Below are positions 44,894 to 56,300 of a DNA stretch of 64,000 bases, piece after piece. The position numbers were made by a program, and so were the translations under genes. How positions within the stretch are numbered: the first letter of the stretch is position 1; every line of letters starts with the position of its first letter. Below the pieces are notes generated by a model. That model did not search any database, had not been told where the DNA came from, and worked only from the letters and a program-made list of their open reading frames with translations. This DNA comes from Neorhizobium vignae (GTDB taxonomy: Bacteria > Pseudomonadota > Alphaproteobacteria > Rhizobiales > Rhizobiaceae): assembly GCF_000732195.1 (NCBI RefSeq), contig NZ_JNNU01000002.1:124001-188000 (forward strand), read 5' to 3'.

Positions 44894-47083
44894 TTACGCC
44901 GCCTGGGTCTTCGCCCGCCGCGACAGATGCGCCACGACGTTTTCGATCATCCGCATGCCGGCGTCGCCCCCGAGCGTCATGATCGATTCCGGGTGGAACT
45001 GCACAGCAGCGATCGGTTCCTTGACGTGCTCGATGCCCATGATCGTGCCGTCCTCGCTTTCGGCGGTGATCATGAAATCCGGATGCAGCGTCTTCGGGTC
45101 GGCGAAGATCGAGTGGTAGCGCCCGACCGTCACTTCCTTGGCAAGTCCAGAGAACACGATGCCCGGTTCCAGCACCCGGATGCGCGACGGCTTGCCGTGC
45201 ATCGGCACCGCAAGATGCCTCAGTTCCCCGCCATAGGCTTCCGCAAGCGCCTGCAGGCCGAGGCAGACGCCGAAGATCGGCAGGCCCTTCGACCGCGCCA
45301 TCTTGATCGTCGCCTTGCAGTCGAAATCCTTCGGATTGCCGGGACCAGGCGACAGCACGACGAGATCGGGATCGAAGCGGTCGAACACCTCTTCCGGCAC
45401 CGGCGTGCGAACCGTCGAGACGGTGGCGCCGGTCTGGCGGAAATAGTTGGCGAGCGTGTGGACGAAACTGTCCTCGTGGTCGACGAGCAGGATTTTCACC
45501 CCCTGCCCCACCCGCGCCACGTCGCGGCCGACCTTGGCGGCATTGCCGGCCCTTGCATCACGGATCGCTGTCAGCATGGCGGACGCCTTCAGTTCGGTTT
45601 CAGCCTCTTCCTCGTTCGGATCGCTGTCGTTGAGCAGCGTCGCGCCGGCACGCACTTCGGCAATGCCGTCCTTGATGCGGATCGTGCGCAGCGTCAGCCC
45701 GGTATTCATGTCGCCGTTGAAGCCGACCATGCCGATCGCCCCGCCATACCAGGCGCGCGGGCTTTTTTCGTGGTTCTCGATGAACCGCATCGCCCACAGT
45801 TTCGGCGCACCGGTGACGGTGACGGCCCAGGCATGGCTGAGGAAGCCGTCGAACGCGTCCATGTCCGGCCGCAGCCGGCCTTCGATATGGTCGACCGTAT
45901 GGATGAGCCGCGAATACATCTCGATCTGCCGGCGGCCGATCACCTTCACCGAACCCGGCTCGCAGACACGGCTTTTGTCGTTGCGGTCGACATCCGAGCA
46001 CATGGTGAGTTCGGACTCGTCCTTCTTCGAATTCAAGAGCTTGAGGATCTGCTCGCTGTCGGCGATCGGATCTTCGCCGCGCTTGATCGTGCCGGAGATC
46101 GGGCAGGTCTCGATGCGCCGGCCCGACACCCGCACGAACATTTCCGGCGAGGCGCCGACCAGATATTCCTGGTGGCCGAGATTGATGAAGAAGGAATAGG
46201 GCGACGGATTGATCGCCTTCAGCCGGTTGGAAATTTCCGAAGGCTTCGAGTCGCAGCGCTCCATGAACTTCTGCCCCGGTACCACTTCGAACAGGTCGCC
46301 GCGTCGGAAACTTTCCTTCGCCTTGGTGACGAGAGCGGCATATTCGCCCGGCCGATGGTCGCCCTTCGGCGGGATCGCATCGGTGCGCTGGAAGGGATCG
46401 GGCGCGATCTCCTGGTCCTTGCCTTCCGTCGTCACCCCGTCCTTGGAAAAGTCGTAACGATCGATCCAGGCCTTGGCCGCATGATGATCGACGACGAGGA
46501 TTTCATCGGGCAGGAACAGAACCATGTCGCGCTGGTCTTCCGGCCGCTGCATCGACAGCTTGATCGCATCGAACTGGAAGGCGAGGTCATAGCCGAAGGC
46601 GCCGAACAGGCCGATTGCCGAATCCGCTTCCGAATGGAACAGGTCGACGATCGCCCGCAGCACGGAAAACACCGTCGGCATCTTCGAGCGCTCTTCCTCG
46701 GTAAAGACGCGGGTCGGCTCGTTGACGGTAAGGTCGAGACGGCGGTCGGTCCGCGCCCCGAGCGTCAGGTCGGCCACGGTTTTCAGCTTGTCGGCGACGA
46801 AGCCGAGCAGCACCTCGCCGCGGCCGTTGAAGGCCTCGATCCACACCTTGCGGCCATTCGACGAAATCCCGAGCGGCGGATCGGCGATCGCCGTGTCCCA
46901 GCGGGTGTAACGGCCAGGATATTCGTAATTGGAGGAAAACACCGCGCCGCGCCGCTCGTCGAGCCTGTCGACATAGGAGGAGATCGCATCCGCATAGGGA
47001 GCGGCGCGCCGCTGCCGGCTGACCGCAATCCCGCCCCTCGTCTCGTAAACCTCCGAACCGTCATCCCGAATGATCGTTACCAT
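44894..47083 (-). CDS. trpE(G): Anthranilate synthase, fused TrpE-TrpG
   Basis: 729 aa from the ATG at 47083 (AGGACA before it); the frame extends 47 codons upstream through the attenuator and is not coding there. The TrpE part (about 1-510) has the chorismate site with [15 protein letters not shown] and [17 protein letters not shown]. The glutaminase part has [11 protein letters not shown], the catalytic Cys in [16 protein letters not shown] and [12 protein letters not shown]. It makes anthranilate from chorismate and glutamine. The fusion and length match Sinorhizobium TrpE(G). Controlled by the trpL attenuator. Confidence 0.97.
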   Translation of the reverse strand: MVTIIRDDGSEVYETRGGIAVSRQRRAAPYADAISSYVDRLDERRGAVFSSNYEYPGRYTRWDTAIADPPLGISSNGRKVWIEAFNGRGEVLLGFVADKLKTVADLTLGARTDRRLDLTVNEPTRVFTEEERSKMPTVFSVLRAIVDLFHSEADSAIGLFGAFGYDLAFQFDAIKLSMQRPEDQRDMVLFLPDEILVVDHHAAKAWIDRYDFSKDGVTTEGKDQEIAPDPFQRTDAIPPKGDHRPGEYAALVTKAKESFRRGDLFEVVPGQKFMERCDSKPSEISNRLKAINPSPYSFFINLGHQEYLVGASPEMFVRVSGRRIETCPISGTIKRGEDPIADSEQILKLLNSKKDESELTMCSDVDRNDKSRVCEPGSVKVIGRRQIEMYSRLIHTVDHIEGRLRPDMDAFDGFLSHAWAVTVTGAPKLWAMRFIENHEKSPRAWYGGAIGMVGFNGDMNTGLTLRTIRIKDGIAEVRAGATLLNDSDPNEEEAETELKASAMLTAIRDARAGNAAKVGRDVARVGQGVKILLVDHEDSFVHTLANYFRQTGATVSTVRTPVPEEVFDRFDPDLVVLSPGPGNPKDFDCKATIKMARSKGLPIFGVCLGLQALAEAYGGELRHLAVPMHGKPSRIRVLEPGIVFSGLAKEVTVGRYHSIFADPKTLHPDFMITAESEDGTIMGIEHVKEPIAAVQFHPESIMTLGGDAGMRMIENVVAHLSRRAKTQAA

Positions 47084-47130
47084 TGTCCTGCCTCTCCAAT
47101 GTCTTTGCCCGGGTCTCTGCGGCGGATAAC

Positions 47131-47160
47131 AAAAAAGCCGCCTCGGGTTCCGGGCGGCTT
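47131..47160 (-). promoter_or_regulatory. Attenuator terminator of trpE(G)
   Basis: AAGCCGCC (47160-47153) pairs with GGCGGCTT (47142-47135) and is followed by a T-run to 47131. ACTGGT/ACCAGT (47218-47213 with 47187-47182) forms the competing upstream hairpin over the Trp codons, and GCGGC in the intervening segment can pair with the terminator's left arm as antiterminator. Confidence 0.9.
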
Positions 47161-47186
47161 GTGGTCTTGTCGATGGACATGACTGG

Positions 47187-47243
47187 TCAAGGCCGCGTTG
47201 AGCGAGCCGGCCACCAGTTAGCAATGTTCATCGAATTCATCAT
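47187..47243 (-). CDS. trpL: trp leader peptide
   Basis: 18 codons, [18 protein letters not shown], with tandem Trp codons at 47216-47211. No ribosome site precedes it, and the ATG sits about where transcription should start, so translation is probably leaderless. Stalling at the Trp codons would favour the antiterminator and allow trpE(G) transcription. In Sinorhizobium meliloti the released leader RNA and peptide also act in trans; whether that holds here is unknown. Confidence 0.9.
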   Translation of the reverse strand: MMNSMNIANWWPARSTRP

Positions 47244-47251
47244 GGGGCGAA

Positions 47252-47280
47252 TTGTTAGCTGGGGTTTTTGAGCCGCGCAA
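47252..47280 (-). promoter_or_regulatory. trpL-trpE(G) promoter
   Basis: TTGCGC (47280-47275), 17-bp spacer, TAACAA (47257-47252) on the minus strand, placing the start of transcription near 47243-47245, on or next to the trpL ATG. Confidence 0.65.
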
Positions 47281-47394
47281 GCGAATTTCCATGCCCCGCA
47301 AACAGAAATTCTGCAGGTACGATGCGACCAAAACCGGCGATCGGCGTTTATTGTCCCTTAAGGCTCAAGGAAACGCGGCCGAGAAGGATACGGC

Positions 47395-48633
47395 ATGCAG
47401 CATTCGTGGATCGCAATTCTGGCAGGCCTGCCCCTGATCGTTGGGGCGGGTGTGCCGCCCGAAAGACCGATACCGCAGGCGCAGCATTCCGGTGCTCCGG
47501 CGGGCGTCGTGGAGGTGAATTTCCTGACCCGCCTTCTGCAGGACGGATCGCGCGATCCGTCGCCCCGACGCCGCGCGTCCCCACGATCCCAGGCGCGCGG
47601 TGCAGTTCCGCAACCACCGGCTCTGGCAAACGTTCCCCTGCCGATCCCGAAACCGGTCGGAGACGCGGCGAAGCCGACTGAAGCACCCGAGCAGGCGGAC
47701 AACACCGCCGACAAGCCGGTCTTTCAGGAAGCCCCGCTGCCTCAGACCCCGCCACCTGTAGCCCTGCCACCTGTGGCACAAAACCGGCCGAGCGAAAATC
47801 CGCCGAGCCCGCCCCCAAGCCCGCCTGTCGTCGAGCAGCCCGGCACGGCCTCGGAACCCGCACATCAGGTGGAAGTTCCCAAGCCGCTGCCGAAACCCGG
47901 CACCACGGCTGCCGATGTGCAGCCGGCAGACAAACCCGACCAGCCGGTGGCACCGGGACAGGATGCGGCCATGCCGGACGCGGCTAAACCGAACGAACCC
48001 AAGTCGGACGGCAAGCAGCCGGAGGAGCAAAAGGCCGAGGCGCCGCCCCCGCCGCCTCCGCCGCCGCTCGTCAAGGAAAACCCCGAAGAGCTCAAGGCCT
48101 GCCTTGCCGAACTCACCTCGCTCGGCACCAAGTTCGAGCCGACCGATCCGATCGACGAAGGCGGTGGCTGCGGCATCGAAAGTCCGATCGACGTGACGGA
48201 GGTACTGCCCGGCGTCTCGCTGGGCGGCGCGACGATGCGCTGCAAGACCGCGGCCTCAATGGCGCATTGGCTGAAGGACACGGTGCAGCCGGCGCTCAAC
48301 ATCGCCATGCCGGGCCGTCGGATCACCGGCATCGTGCCCGGCTCCACCTATGCCTGCCGCCTGCGCAACAGCGCCTCGGCGGGGAAGATTTCCGAACACG
48401 CCCGCGGCAACGCCTTCGACGTCGCCGCCTTCAAGCTGGACAACGGCGAGAAGTTGGAGATGAAGCCGCGCGACGAAGACTCCACGATGGAAGGCGCCTT
48501 CCAGCGCACCGCGACAGCAGGCGCCTGCCTCCACTTCACCACCGTCCTGTCACCGGGCAGCGACGCGGCCCACCAGAACCACCTGCACCTGGATGTGCTG
48601 GAGCGGAAGGACGGATATCGGTATTGCCGATAA
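47395..48633 (+). CDS. Extensin-like C-terminal domain protein with proline-rich linker
   Basis: 412 aa. A short hydrophobic N-terminus (SWIAILAGLPLIVGAGV) could be a signal peptide or anchor. Residues ~60-225 are rich in Pro, Ala and Glu with runs such as EAPPPPPPPP. The C-terminal ~185 residues form the bacterial extensin-like domain with SEHARGNAFDVAAF and the metal-site-like HQNHLHLDV, plus several cysteines (CRLR, ACLHF, YRYCR). Likely periplasmic and cell-wall associated, possibly peptidoglycan-acting; no experimental role is known to me. Confidence 0.85.
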   Translation: MQHSWIAILAGLPLIVGAGVPPERPIPQAQHSGAPAGVVEVNFLTRLLQDGSRDPSPRRRASPRSQARGAVPQPPALANVPLPIPKPVGDAAKPTEAPEQADNTADKPVFQEAPLPQTPPPVALPPVAQNRPSENPPSPPPSPPVVEQPGTASEPAHQVEVPKPLPKPGTTAADVQPADKPDQPVAPGQDAAMPDAAKPNEPKSDGKQPEEQKAEAPPPPPPPPLVKENPEELKACLAELTSLGTKFEPTDPIDEGGGCGIESPIDVTEVLPGVSLGGATMRCKTAASMAHWLKDTVQPALNIAMPGRRITGIVPGSTYACRLRNSASAGKISEHARGNAFDVAAFKLDNGEKLEMKPRDEDSTMEGAFQRTATAGACLHFTTVLSPGSDAAHQNHLHLDVLERKDGYRYCR

Positions 48634-48751
48634 TTGGTTTTCCACCGATCCTTGATGCGCGCAAAACGCGCGCACCCCTCGCGTAAACCTTGATATGGAG
48701 ACGACAGCGCGGCCTATCTCCTCCTCCAAGGCGGTTCTGGCGCTCAAGCCC

Positions 48752-50431
48752 TCAGAACAGCCCCTCCACGAAACCGTCCTCGTTCAGAAAAATCCGTTCC
48801 GCAGACGGCACGCGTGGCAGGCCGGGCATGGTCATGATCTCGCCGGTAATCGCGACCACGAAGCCGGCACCGGCGGAAAGCCTGACTTCGCGCACATGCA
48901 CGATGTGGCCCTCCGGCGCGCCGCGCAGGGCGGGGTCGGTGGAGAAGGAATATTGCGTCTTGGCGATGCAGATCGGCAGGTCGCCGTAACCCTGCTCCTC
49001 CCAGGCCTTCAGCTGGTCGCGCACACCCCGATCGGTGGTGACTTCGCCGGCGTGATAGATCTTCGAGGCGATGATCTCGATCTTTTCGAGAAGCGGCAGG
49101 TGGTCGGGATAAAGCGGCTGGAATTTTGCCTGCCCACCCTCGGCAAGCTCGACCACCTTGAGGGCAAGCTCCTCGATGCCGGCAGACCCTTCCGCCCAAT
49201 GCCGGCAGACGATGCCGTCCGCACCGTGCCGCGCCGCGTAGTCCTTGACGGCGGCGATCTCGTCCTCCGTATCCGAGGTGAAATGGTTGATGGCGACGAC
49301 GACCGGCACGCCGAATTTCCGCACATTGGCAATGTGGCGGCCGAGATTGGATGCGCCGCGCTTCAGCGCCTCGACATTCTCGCGGCCGAGGTCCTCTTTT
49401 TTTACCCCGCCGTTCATCTTCAGCGCCCGCACGGTGGCGACGATGACGGCCGCATCGGGCTTCAGTCCCGCCTTGCGGCACTTGATGTCGAAGAACTTCT
49501 CGGCCCCGAGATCCGCCCCGAAACCCGCTTCCGTCACCACATAGTCGCCGAGCTTCAGCGCCGTGCGGGTGGCGATCACCGAATTGCAGCCATGCGCGAT
49601 ATTGGCGAACGGCCCGCCATGCACGAAGGCCGGATTGTTTTCGAGCGTCTGCACCAGGTTCGGCTGCATGGCGTCCTTCAGGAGCACCGTCATCGCCTTG
49701 TCGGCCTTGAGATCGCGGGCGAAAACCGGCGAGCGGTCGAACCGGTAGCCGATGACGATATCACCGAGCCGCCTTTCAAGGTCCTTGAGGTCGGCCGCGA
49801 GGCACAGGATCGCCATCACTTCCGAGGCAACGGTGATATCGAAACCGCTCTCGCGCGGAAAACCGTTGGCGACGCCGCCGAGCGAGACGACCGTCTGGCG
49901 CAGCGCCCGGTCGTTCATGTCCATCACCCGCCGCCAGCTGATCCGCCGGGTATCCATGTTCTCGGCATTGCCCCAGTAGATATGGTTGTCGATCATCGTC
50001 GACAGCAGGTTGTGGGCCGAGGTGATGGCGTGGAAATCGCCGGTGAAATGCAGGTTGATGTCCTCCATCGGGATCACCTGCGAATACCCGCCGCCGGCCG
50101 CCCCGCCCTTGACCCCGAAACAGGGGCCGAGCGAGGGCTCGCGCACGCAGATCACCGCCTTCTTGCCGATCCGGTTCAGCCCGTCGCCGAGGCCGACGGT
50201 CGTGGTCGTCTTCCCCTCGCCCGCCGGCGTCGGGTTGATCGCGGTCACCAGGATCAGCTTGCCGTCCCGCCGCTCGGAAAGCGACGCGATGAACTCCGCC
50301 CCGACCTTGGCCTTGTCGTGCCCGTAGGGAGCAAGCGCTTCGACGGGAATCCCGAGCTTGGCGCCGATCTCGACGATCGGCTTTTTCTTCGCGGCCCGAG
50401 CGATTTCGATGTCGGATCTGACCTCTGCCAT
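48752..50431 (-). CDS. fhs: Formate-tetrahydrofolate ligase
   Basis: 559 aa from the ATG at 50431 (GGGGAA upstream); the frame extends 50 codons further without homology-like sequence. ATP site [20 protein letters not shown]; also [14 protein letters not shown]. Normal length for the monomer of this homotetramer. It makes 10-formyl-THF from formate, ATP and THF. Single gene, convergent with the extensin gene. Confidence 0.96.
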   Translation of the reverse strand: MAEVRSDIEIARAAKKKPIVEIGAKLGIPVEALAPYGHDKAKVGAEFIASLSERRDGKLILVTAINPTPAGEGKTTTTVGLGDGLNRIGKKAVICVREPSLGPCFGVKGGAAGGGYSQVIPMEDINLHFTGDFHAITSAHNLLSTMIDNHIYWGNAENMDTRRISWRRVMDMNDRALRQTVVSLGGVANGFPRESGFDITVASEVMAILCLAADLKDLERRLGDIVIGYRFDRSPVFARDLKADKAMTVLLKDAMQPNLVQTLENNPAFVHGGPFANIAHGCNSVIATRTALKLGDYVVTEAGFGADLGAEKFFDIKCRKAGLKPDAAVIVATVRALKMNGGVKKEDLGRENVEALKRGASNLGRHIANVRKFGVPVVVAINHFTSDTEDEIAAVKDYAARHGADGIVCRHWAEGSAGIEELALKVVELAEGGQAKFQPLYPDHLPLLEKIEIIASKIYHAGEVTTDRGVRDQLKAWEEQGYGDLPICIAKTQYSFSTDPALRGAPEGHIVHVREVRLSAGAGFVVAITGEIMTMPGLPRVPSAERIFLNEDGFVEGLF

Positions 50432-50549
50432 GCGTTCCCCGCTCCCCGTTCTTTCCATCGAACCCAAATATGCCCGTTTGGTTATGATTAGCGGGGGAAA
50501 GGGGATGTGGGAATAGCGGCTGGAGCGGCAGTCACAACTTCTCCCCGAC

Positions 50550-50583
50550 AAAGAAAAGGGCGGCGCGATTTCTCGCACCACCC
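50550..50583 (-). terminator. Terminator of the TonB receptor gene
   Basis: An 11-bp stem with two G-U pairs (50558-50568 with 50573-50583), a GAAA-type tetraloop and TTTTCTTT following on the minus strand (50557-50550). It begins 30 bp after the stop codon. Confidence 0.85.
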
Positions 50584-50612
50584 TCCCCAGGCGCCCCCGC
50601 CGATGTTTGAGA

Positions 50613-52847
50613 TCAGAACCGCTGGGTGAGCGAGACTTTGAACGTCCGGCCTGGTTCGGAGTAGTAGTCTGCGGTGGTCGCCGGTACCGTCGTGCTCTTG
50701 TTGTTTAGTGCATCCCAATACTTCTTGTCGAAAAGGTTGTAGATGCCGGCATTGATGCGCAGGCCTTTGACTTGCTCGGGCTCCCACCATGCCGTCAGAT
50801 CGACAATCCCATAACCCGCTGCCTTATAGGTGGCGCTGGACTTGTAGGAGACGTTGCCGACACCTGTCCACAGCACGTCGACGCCCCAGGTCTCGGTCTC
50901 GTACCCTGCGCCGACAATTGCCTTGACCGGTGCGACAGAAGCGAGGTGGGTGTGGTTGACGAGATCGATACCGCGGGTGAATGCCAGCCCGCCGCGGATG
51001 TTGAAGCCGCTGTCGAAGCGTTTGTGAGCCGAGAACTCTGCCCCGAAGATTTCCACCTTCGAGAGGTTGATCTGCTGCTGAACAAAGAGATAGTCGAGCG
51101 GGTTGAGACCAAGACCGATGATTTCCGCAGCCGTCAGGTTCCGCCCTTCGATGAAGTTCTTATAGCGGTTATAGAAGAAGTTCACCGAACCGCCGAAATT
51201 ATCGTCGCCGAGGCGCGAGCCCACTTCGAACCCGCTGCTGGTTTCCGGCTTCAGATCGGGATTGCCGATCGACGCATAGCTGCCGACGCTTCCATAGCTC
51301 AGATAAAGTTCGGTCGCCGTAGGCGAACGGAAGCCCATCGCCCATTGGGCGAAAAGCGTGACGTCATCATTGAGCTGGTATTCGGCCAGCAGCTTGGGTG
51401 AAAATGCGCTATCCTGCGAACCGCCGGGCATGGAAGGGTTGGATGCATTGTTCGTGAACTCAGGGGTGTCCCTCGGCGAATGATCATACCAGTCGAAACG
51501 CAAGCCTGGCGTCAACGAGAAGCCGCTATCGCCAAACGCCATGCGGTCCTGGGCGTAGATGCCGATCTTCGTGCTGTCCACATCCGGCATATCCGCCTGG
51601 TTGGTGTGCAACATGCCGCACCCTGCGAAGACACCGCCATAGGGCGGAGCGGCCGGGCATGAATCGACGCCCGCGGAATATTGCTCGACCCTCGACAGGA
51701 AGATGTTCGTGCCGAGCGTGAAGACGTGGTCGACCGTTCCCATCCGGAAGTTGTTATCCAGGAACCCGGTAAAGCCGACGCCAGCTTCTTCTATCTGGTT
51801 GTCGCGCGTATAGACGCCGGGAACCGTCGTAAAGCGGAACGAATCCTGGGTAAGCGCCCGCTCCTGACGCTGCCAGTAGAGCGTCGCTTGGGCAGCGTCG
51901 ATCACTCCGTCAGTGCTCTGCGCTTCGTATTCATAGTCGAGCGAAACGCGCGTCCGGCGGTTTTCTTCGCCGGATTCGTGGCTTCCGGGACGATAGTTGC
52001 CGGTCAGCGTCTGCGCCTGGCGCAGATCGATATCCTTCTCGGTCGAGAACCGCTCGGCGGTGAAGCCGAACCGATGACCGGATTCGGTATCCTGACGCAG
52101 CTTGAACAGCAGGTTGCTCTGATCGTAGTCGGCCGGATTGGTCGCCGTGCGGGTCGGGCCGTAGCCGCCGACCGAACCGTGGTTCTGGCGCTCATGCCCC
52201 TTCTTGTAGGTACCCAGAAACATGATCGAGGTGTTCTCGATCTTCTTTGCGACCGCAGCACCTCCGTACCAGCTCTTGTCCGTGCTGTCATAGCCGGTGC
52301 CGACCTTGCCGCCCCAATCCCTGCCCTCGCCGATGAGATCTTCCGGCTCCAGGGTGCGAGCCAGAAGCGCGCCGCCGAGCGCCCCGTCGCCCAGACGGCT
52401 CGAATCCCCGCCCTTCACCACATTGACTGTCGTCAGCGCAAAAAAATCAATGGTATCGGCGCCGCCGTTATTGCTGCGCGCGTTGTCACGCAGGTAGGTC
52501 AGCGGAATGCCGTCGACGAGTGTCGTGACACGGCTGCCCTCCAGACCGCGGATGTTCAACGAGTTCGTTGCACGGCTGAAATTCACGCCCGGATCGATCG
52601 TGCGGCCCAGGTCCTCGATGCTTCGGATCTGCTTGTTCTCGATCTGCGCTTCGGTGGTTTGCGCGGCGAGCGGCGTGCTCTCTGGATCCCCCGCCTTCAC
52701 CCGTTTCCCCTTGAGCACGATCGGCTTCAGCGTCGTGTCCGTCTGCGGCTGCGTCGTCTGCTGCTGGGCGGCAGCATCGCAGGCGAGGGAAAACACCGCG
52801 AGCGCGGTGCAGGTGGCGAGGGTGGATCGCAGACGTCGCGTGACCAT
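50613..52847 (-). CDS. TonB-dependent heme/hemoglobin-family outer membrane receptor
   Basis: 744 aa from the ATG at 52847 (AAGGA 6 bp upstream); an upstream ATG lies in the promoter. Signal peptide to about residue 27. A plug domain follows, with [20 protein letters not shown], then a barrel. The FRAP/NPDL region of heme receptors is represented by [12 protein letters not shown] (FRSP) and [15 protein letters not shown]. The C-terminus ends in aromatic F (VSLTQRF). It probably imports heme or hemoproteins with TonB energy. Iron control through an upstream IRO motif fits this. No hmu genes are adjacent. Confidence 0.87.
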   Translation of the reverse strand: MVTRRLRSTLATCTALAVFSLACDAAAQQQTTQPQTDTTLKPIVLKGKRVKAGDPESTPLAAQTTEAQIENKQIRSIEDLGRTIDPGVNFSRATNSLNIRGLEGSRVTTLVDGIPLTYLRDNARSNNGGADTIDFFALTTVNVVKGGDSSRLGDGALGGALLARTLEPEDLIGEGRDWGGKVGTGYDSTDKSWYGGAAVAKKIENTSIMFLGTYKKGHERQNHGSVGGYGPTRTATNPADYDQSNLLFKLRQDTESGHRFGFTAERFSTEKDIDLRQAQTLTGNYRPGSHESGEENRRTRVSLDYEYEAQSTDGVIDAAQATLYWQRQERALTQDSFRFTTVPGVYTRDNQIEEAGVGFTGFLDNNFRMGTVDHVFTLGTNIFLSRVEQYSAGVDSCPAAPPYGGVFAGCGMLHTNQADMPDVDSTKIGIYAQDRMAFGDSGFSLTPGLRFDWYDHSPRDTPEFTNNASNPSMPGGSQDSAFSPKLLAEYQLNDDVTLFAQWAMGFRSPTATELYLSYGSVGSYASIGNPDLKPETSSGFEVGSRLGDDNFGGSVNFFYNRYKNFIEGRNLTAAEIIGLGLNPLDYLFVQQQINLSKVEIFGAEFSAHKRFDSGFNIRGGLAFTRGIDLVNHTHLASVAPVKAIVGAGYETETWGVDVLWTGVGNVSYKSSATYKAAGYGIVDLTAWWEPEQVKGLRINAGIYNLFDKKYWDALNNKSTTVPATTADYYSEPGRTFKVSLTQRF

Positions 52848-52965
52848 GACTATCCTTTCAAACAGGGCACACGAAACCGTTGGCGCGCGCGAACGCACCG
52901 GAAGGCGGCGGCCCTTTTCAATTCTGGCAAGAATGTGGCGGGAGGCAGAAAATGCCTTATTCATG

Positions 52966-52994
52966 CCATTAGAAAACATGAGTATTATTGTCAA
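52966..52994 (-). promoter_or_regulatory. Iron-regulated promoter of the TonB receptor (RirA-type IRO)
   Basis: TTGACA (52994-52989), 17-bp spacer, TAATGG (52971-52966). TGA-N9-TCA (52979-52993), the published iron-responsive operator form of RirA, overlaps the -35. The 11-bp direct repeat AAAACATGAGT (52973-52983 and 53000-53010, plus-strand sense) flanks the -35 element. Repression by RirA when iron is plentiful is the likely role; the repeat suggests an additional factor. Confidence 0.7.
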
Positions 52995-53069
52995 TTATTA
53001 AAACATGAGTCTAATGATCATATTTATGCGAGCACGGTTCCATGACAAAAATGCAACAGGCCCCAATGC

Positions 53070-53290
53070 AAGAAGGCCCGGATCGCTCCGAGCCTTTTGG
53101 TTCCGGGATGGTTACTGTGTTCCGCCTGAAAAGCAGCCACCGCCCGGCGCTTCGCTAGGCTCAGCGCGTTCGGCGCTCTAAAGCTCCATCGGAGCGTTTT
53201 GCCGGCAGGCCGTCGCGCGCCCCAGCGCCTCGCTTTGGCTCGGCGCGTTCGTCACTGCAATCGATTCACTGGATCGATTGCTCCGGCTGC
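53070..53290. repeat. Palindrome-rich intergenic element after putA
   Basis: Three features are packed between putA and the TonB promoter: a hairpin with AAGGCC.../...GCCTTTT arms (about 53074-53098), two imperfect copies of a ~26-bp GC-rich unit (near 53148-53173 and 53225-53251, both ending GCGCGTTCG), and CAATCGAT/ATCGATTG (about 53258-53280, seven-base loop). The style resembles rhizobial intergenic mosaic or REP-like elements. No gene is seen here. Confidence 0.5.
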
Positions 53291-53303
53291 GCCGGACCGT
53301 TCC

Positions 53304-56300
53304 TCACCCCTCCCCGATCGCGATCAGGCTGGCGTTGCCGCCGGCGGCAGCCGTGTTGACGGAGATCACCTGCTCTTCGGCAAACCGCATCAGATAGGCA
53401 GGCCCGCCCGCCTTGAAGCCGGTGCCGGAAAGGCCGGAGCCGCCAAAGGGCTGGGTGCCGACCACGGCGCCGATCATGTTGCGGTTGACGTAGACATTGC
53501 CGGTATCGAGCGCCTCCGTCACCTTGCGGATCGTCGCCTCGATGCGGCTGTGGATGCCGAGCGTCAGGCCGTAGCCGGTGGCATCGATCGCGGCCAGCAC
53601 CTTGTCGAATTCCTTTGCCTTCCAGCGCACCACATGCAGAACCGGGCCGAACACTTCCTTGGTCAGCGCCGAGGCACTGTCGAGCTCAATGATATGGGGG
53701 GCGAAGAAATTGCCGGTCGCCGGCGCGCCTCCGGCATAACGTATCTTCTGTTTTTTCGCCCGCATGTCGGAGACGTGATCGGCCAGCATCTTCGTCTGGT
53801 TCTCGTCGATGATCGGCCCGACATCGGTATTCTGCTTGGCAGGATCGCCGAGATTGAGTTCGGCCGCCGCCCCTTCGATCATCTTCAGCATGCCGTCGGC
53901 GATGTCCTCCTGCAGGAAGAGGATGCGCAGCGCCGAGCAGCGCTGGCCGGCCGAGCGGAAGGCGGAAACGACCACATCGTCCGCCACCTGCTCCGAAAGT
54001 GCCGTCGCATCGACGATCATCGCGTTGATGCCGCCCGTCTCGGCGATAAAGGGCACGATCGGCCCGTCCTTGGCGGCCAGCGCCCGGTTGATCGCATGCG
54101 CCGTCTTCGTCGAGCCGGTGAAGGCGATGCCGGCGAGCCTGGGATTCGCCGTGATCGCCGAGCCGACATCCGGGCCACCCGGCACCAGCGCCAGCACCTC
54201 GGCCGGAACACCTGCCTGGTGAAACAGCTTGATCGCGTCGTAGGCGATCAGCGGCGTCTGCGGCGCCGGCTTTGCGACCACCGTATTGCCGGCCACCAGC
54301 GCGGCGGAAATCTGCCCGAGGAAGATCGCCAGCGGGAAATTCCACGGCGAAATGCACCCGAACACCCCACGTCCGCGCCAGAAATGGCGGTTGTCCTCGC
54401 CGGTCGGTCCCGGCATCGGCGTCGGCATGGCGAACAGCTCGCGGCCCTTGTCGGCGTAGTAGCGGCAGAAATCCACCGCCTCGCGGATTTCGGCAATGCC
54501 GTCGTCCAGCGTCTTGCCGGACTCGGCGGCCAAAAGCGCCAGCAGCCGGTCGCGGTTTTCCTCCATCAGCCCGGCGGCCCGTTCCAGGCAGGCGGCGCGG
54601 ATTTCCACCGGCTGGCGCGACCAGGCCCGGAACGCCTTGGCCGCGGCGGCAAAGGCGGCATCCACATCGGCCGGCGCCGCATCCCGCACGGTGCCGACGA
54701 TCTTCGACCGGTCGGCAGGAGACCGCACGGGCTTATCCTCGCCCTTGGAAGCAACGCCCGCCACCAGCGGTCCGGCCTTCACCTCCGGCCAGGCCCTGGA
54801 AACGCTCGCCATCAGCCGCTCGAGTTCGACCCGGTGGCCGAATTCGAAACCGGCGCTGTTCTTGCGTCGGCCGTAGATGTCGGAGGGCAGCGGGATCTGC
54901 TTGTGCCGCGCGCTGATGCCGTCATCGAGGCCGAGCCGTGCGGCCGGCCGTTCCAGCAGCTTTTCGACCGGCACCTGGCGGTCGCCGGCAACAGCGACGA
55001 ACGAGGAGTTGGCACCGTTTTCGAGAAGCCGGCGCACGAGATAGGCGAGCAGGTCGCGATAACCGCCGACCGGCGCATAGATGCGGCAGGCAATCCGATC
55101 GTTGCTTTCGAGAAGATCGTCGTAAAGCGCCTCGCCCATGCCGTGCAGCCGCTGGAATTCGAAGCCGGTGCGGTCGGGACCGGCAAGCTCCAGAATGGTC
55201 GAGACGGTCAGCGCGTTATGGGTCGCAAATTGCGGAAAGATCCGCGCCCGCTTGGCGAGAAGCTGCTGGGCGCAGGCGAGATAGGCAAGGTCCGTCGCAG
55301 GCTTGCGGGTCCAGACCGGATAGTCCTCGATCCCACGCTCCTGCGCCCGCTTCACCTCGGTGTCCCAATAGGCGCCCTTGACCAGCCGCACCATCATCCG
55401 GCGGCCATGGGTGGTGCAAAGCTGGTCGATATAGTCGATCACCGCAGGCGCCCGCTTCTGATAGGCCTGGATCGCCAGGCCAAAGCCGTCCCAGCCGGCA
55501 AGCGACGGGTCCGAGAACACGGCGGCGATCACGTCGAGCGACAGTTCCAGCCGATCGGCCTCTTCCGCATCGACGGTGAAGTTGAGCTGGTGTTCCTTCG
55601 CCATCCGGGCGAGGTCGAGAAGGTCGGGGACCAGTTCGGCCATCACCCGGTCGTGGTGGGTGGCGAGATAGCGCGGATGCAGCGCCGAAAGCTTGACCGA
55701 AATGCCCATCCGGTCGGGAAGCTGGCGGCCCTTGCCGTGTTTTTTCATATGCACGCCGATCGACTGGATCGCATCCGCATAGGAGCGGAAATAGCGCTTG
55801 GCGTCTTCGGCGGTGCGGGCGCCCTCGCCCAGCATGTCGAAGGAATGGCGGTAGCCTTTCTCCTCGCTCTTGGCGGCGCGCACGAGCGCATCCTTCATCG
55901 TCTCGCCGAGCACGAAATGGTGGCCGAGGAAACGCATCGCCTGCTTGGTGGCGGTACGCACGGTCGGCAGGCCGACGCGCTTGACGAGGCCGCGCAGGAT
56001 TCCCTCGGGCGTTTCGCCCGGGCCGATGACGCGCGCCGAAACGGCAAGCGCCCAGGCGGATGCCGACACGAACCAGCTGTCGCCGGAAGCCTCATGGGTG
56101 CTCCAGCCACCCTCGCGCAGCTTGTCCTCGATCAGCCGGTCCTGGGTCAAGGCATCGGGCACGCGGAGCAGCGCCTCGGCAAGCACCATCAGCGCCAGCC
56201 CTTCGCGCGTCGAAAGCCCGTATTCGCGCAAGAAGTCCTCGACGCCGCCGACCTTGCCGGCCCCGTCACGGATGGCATTGACCATCCGCCGCGCCCGCTG

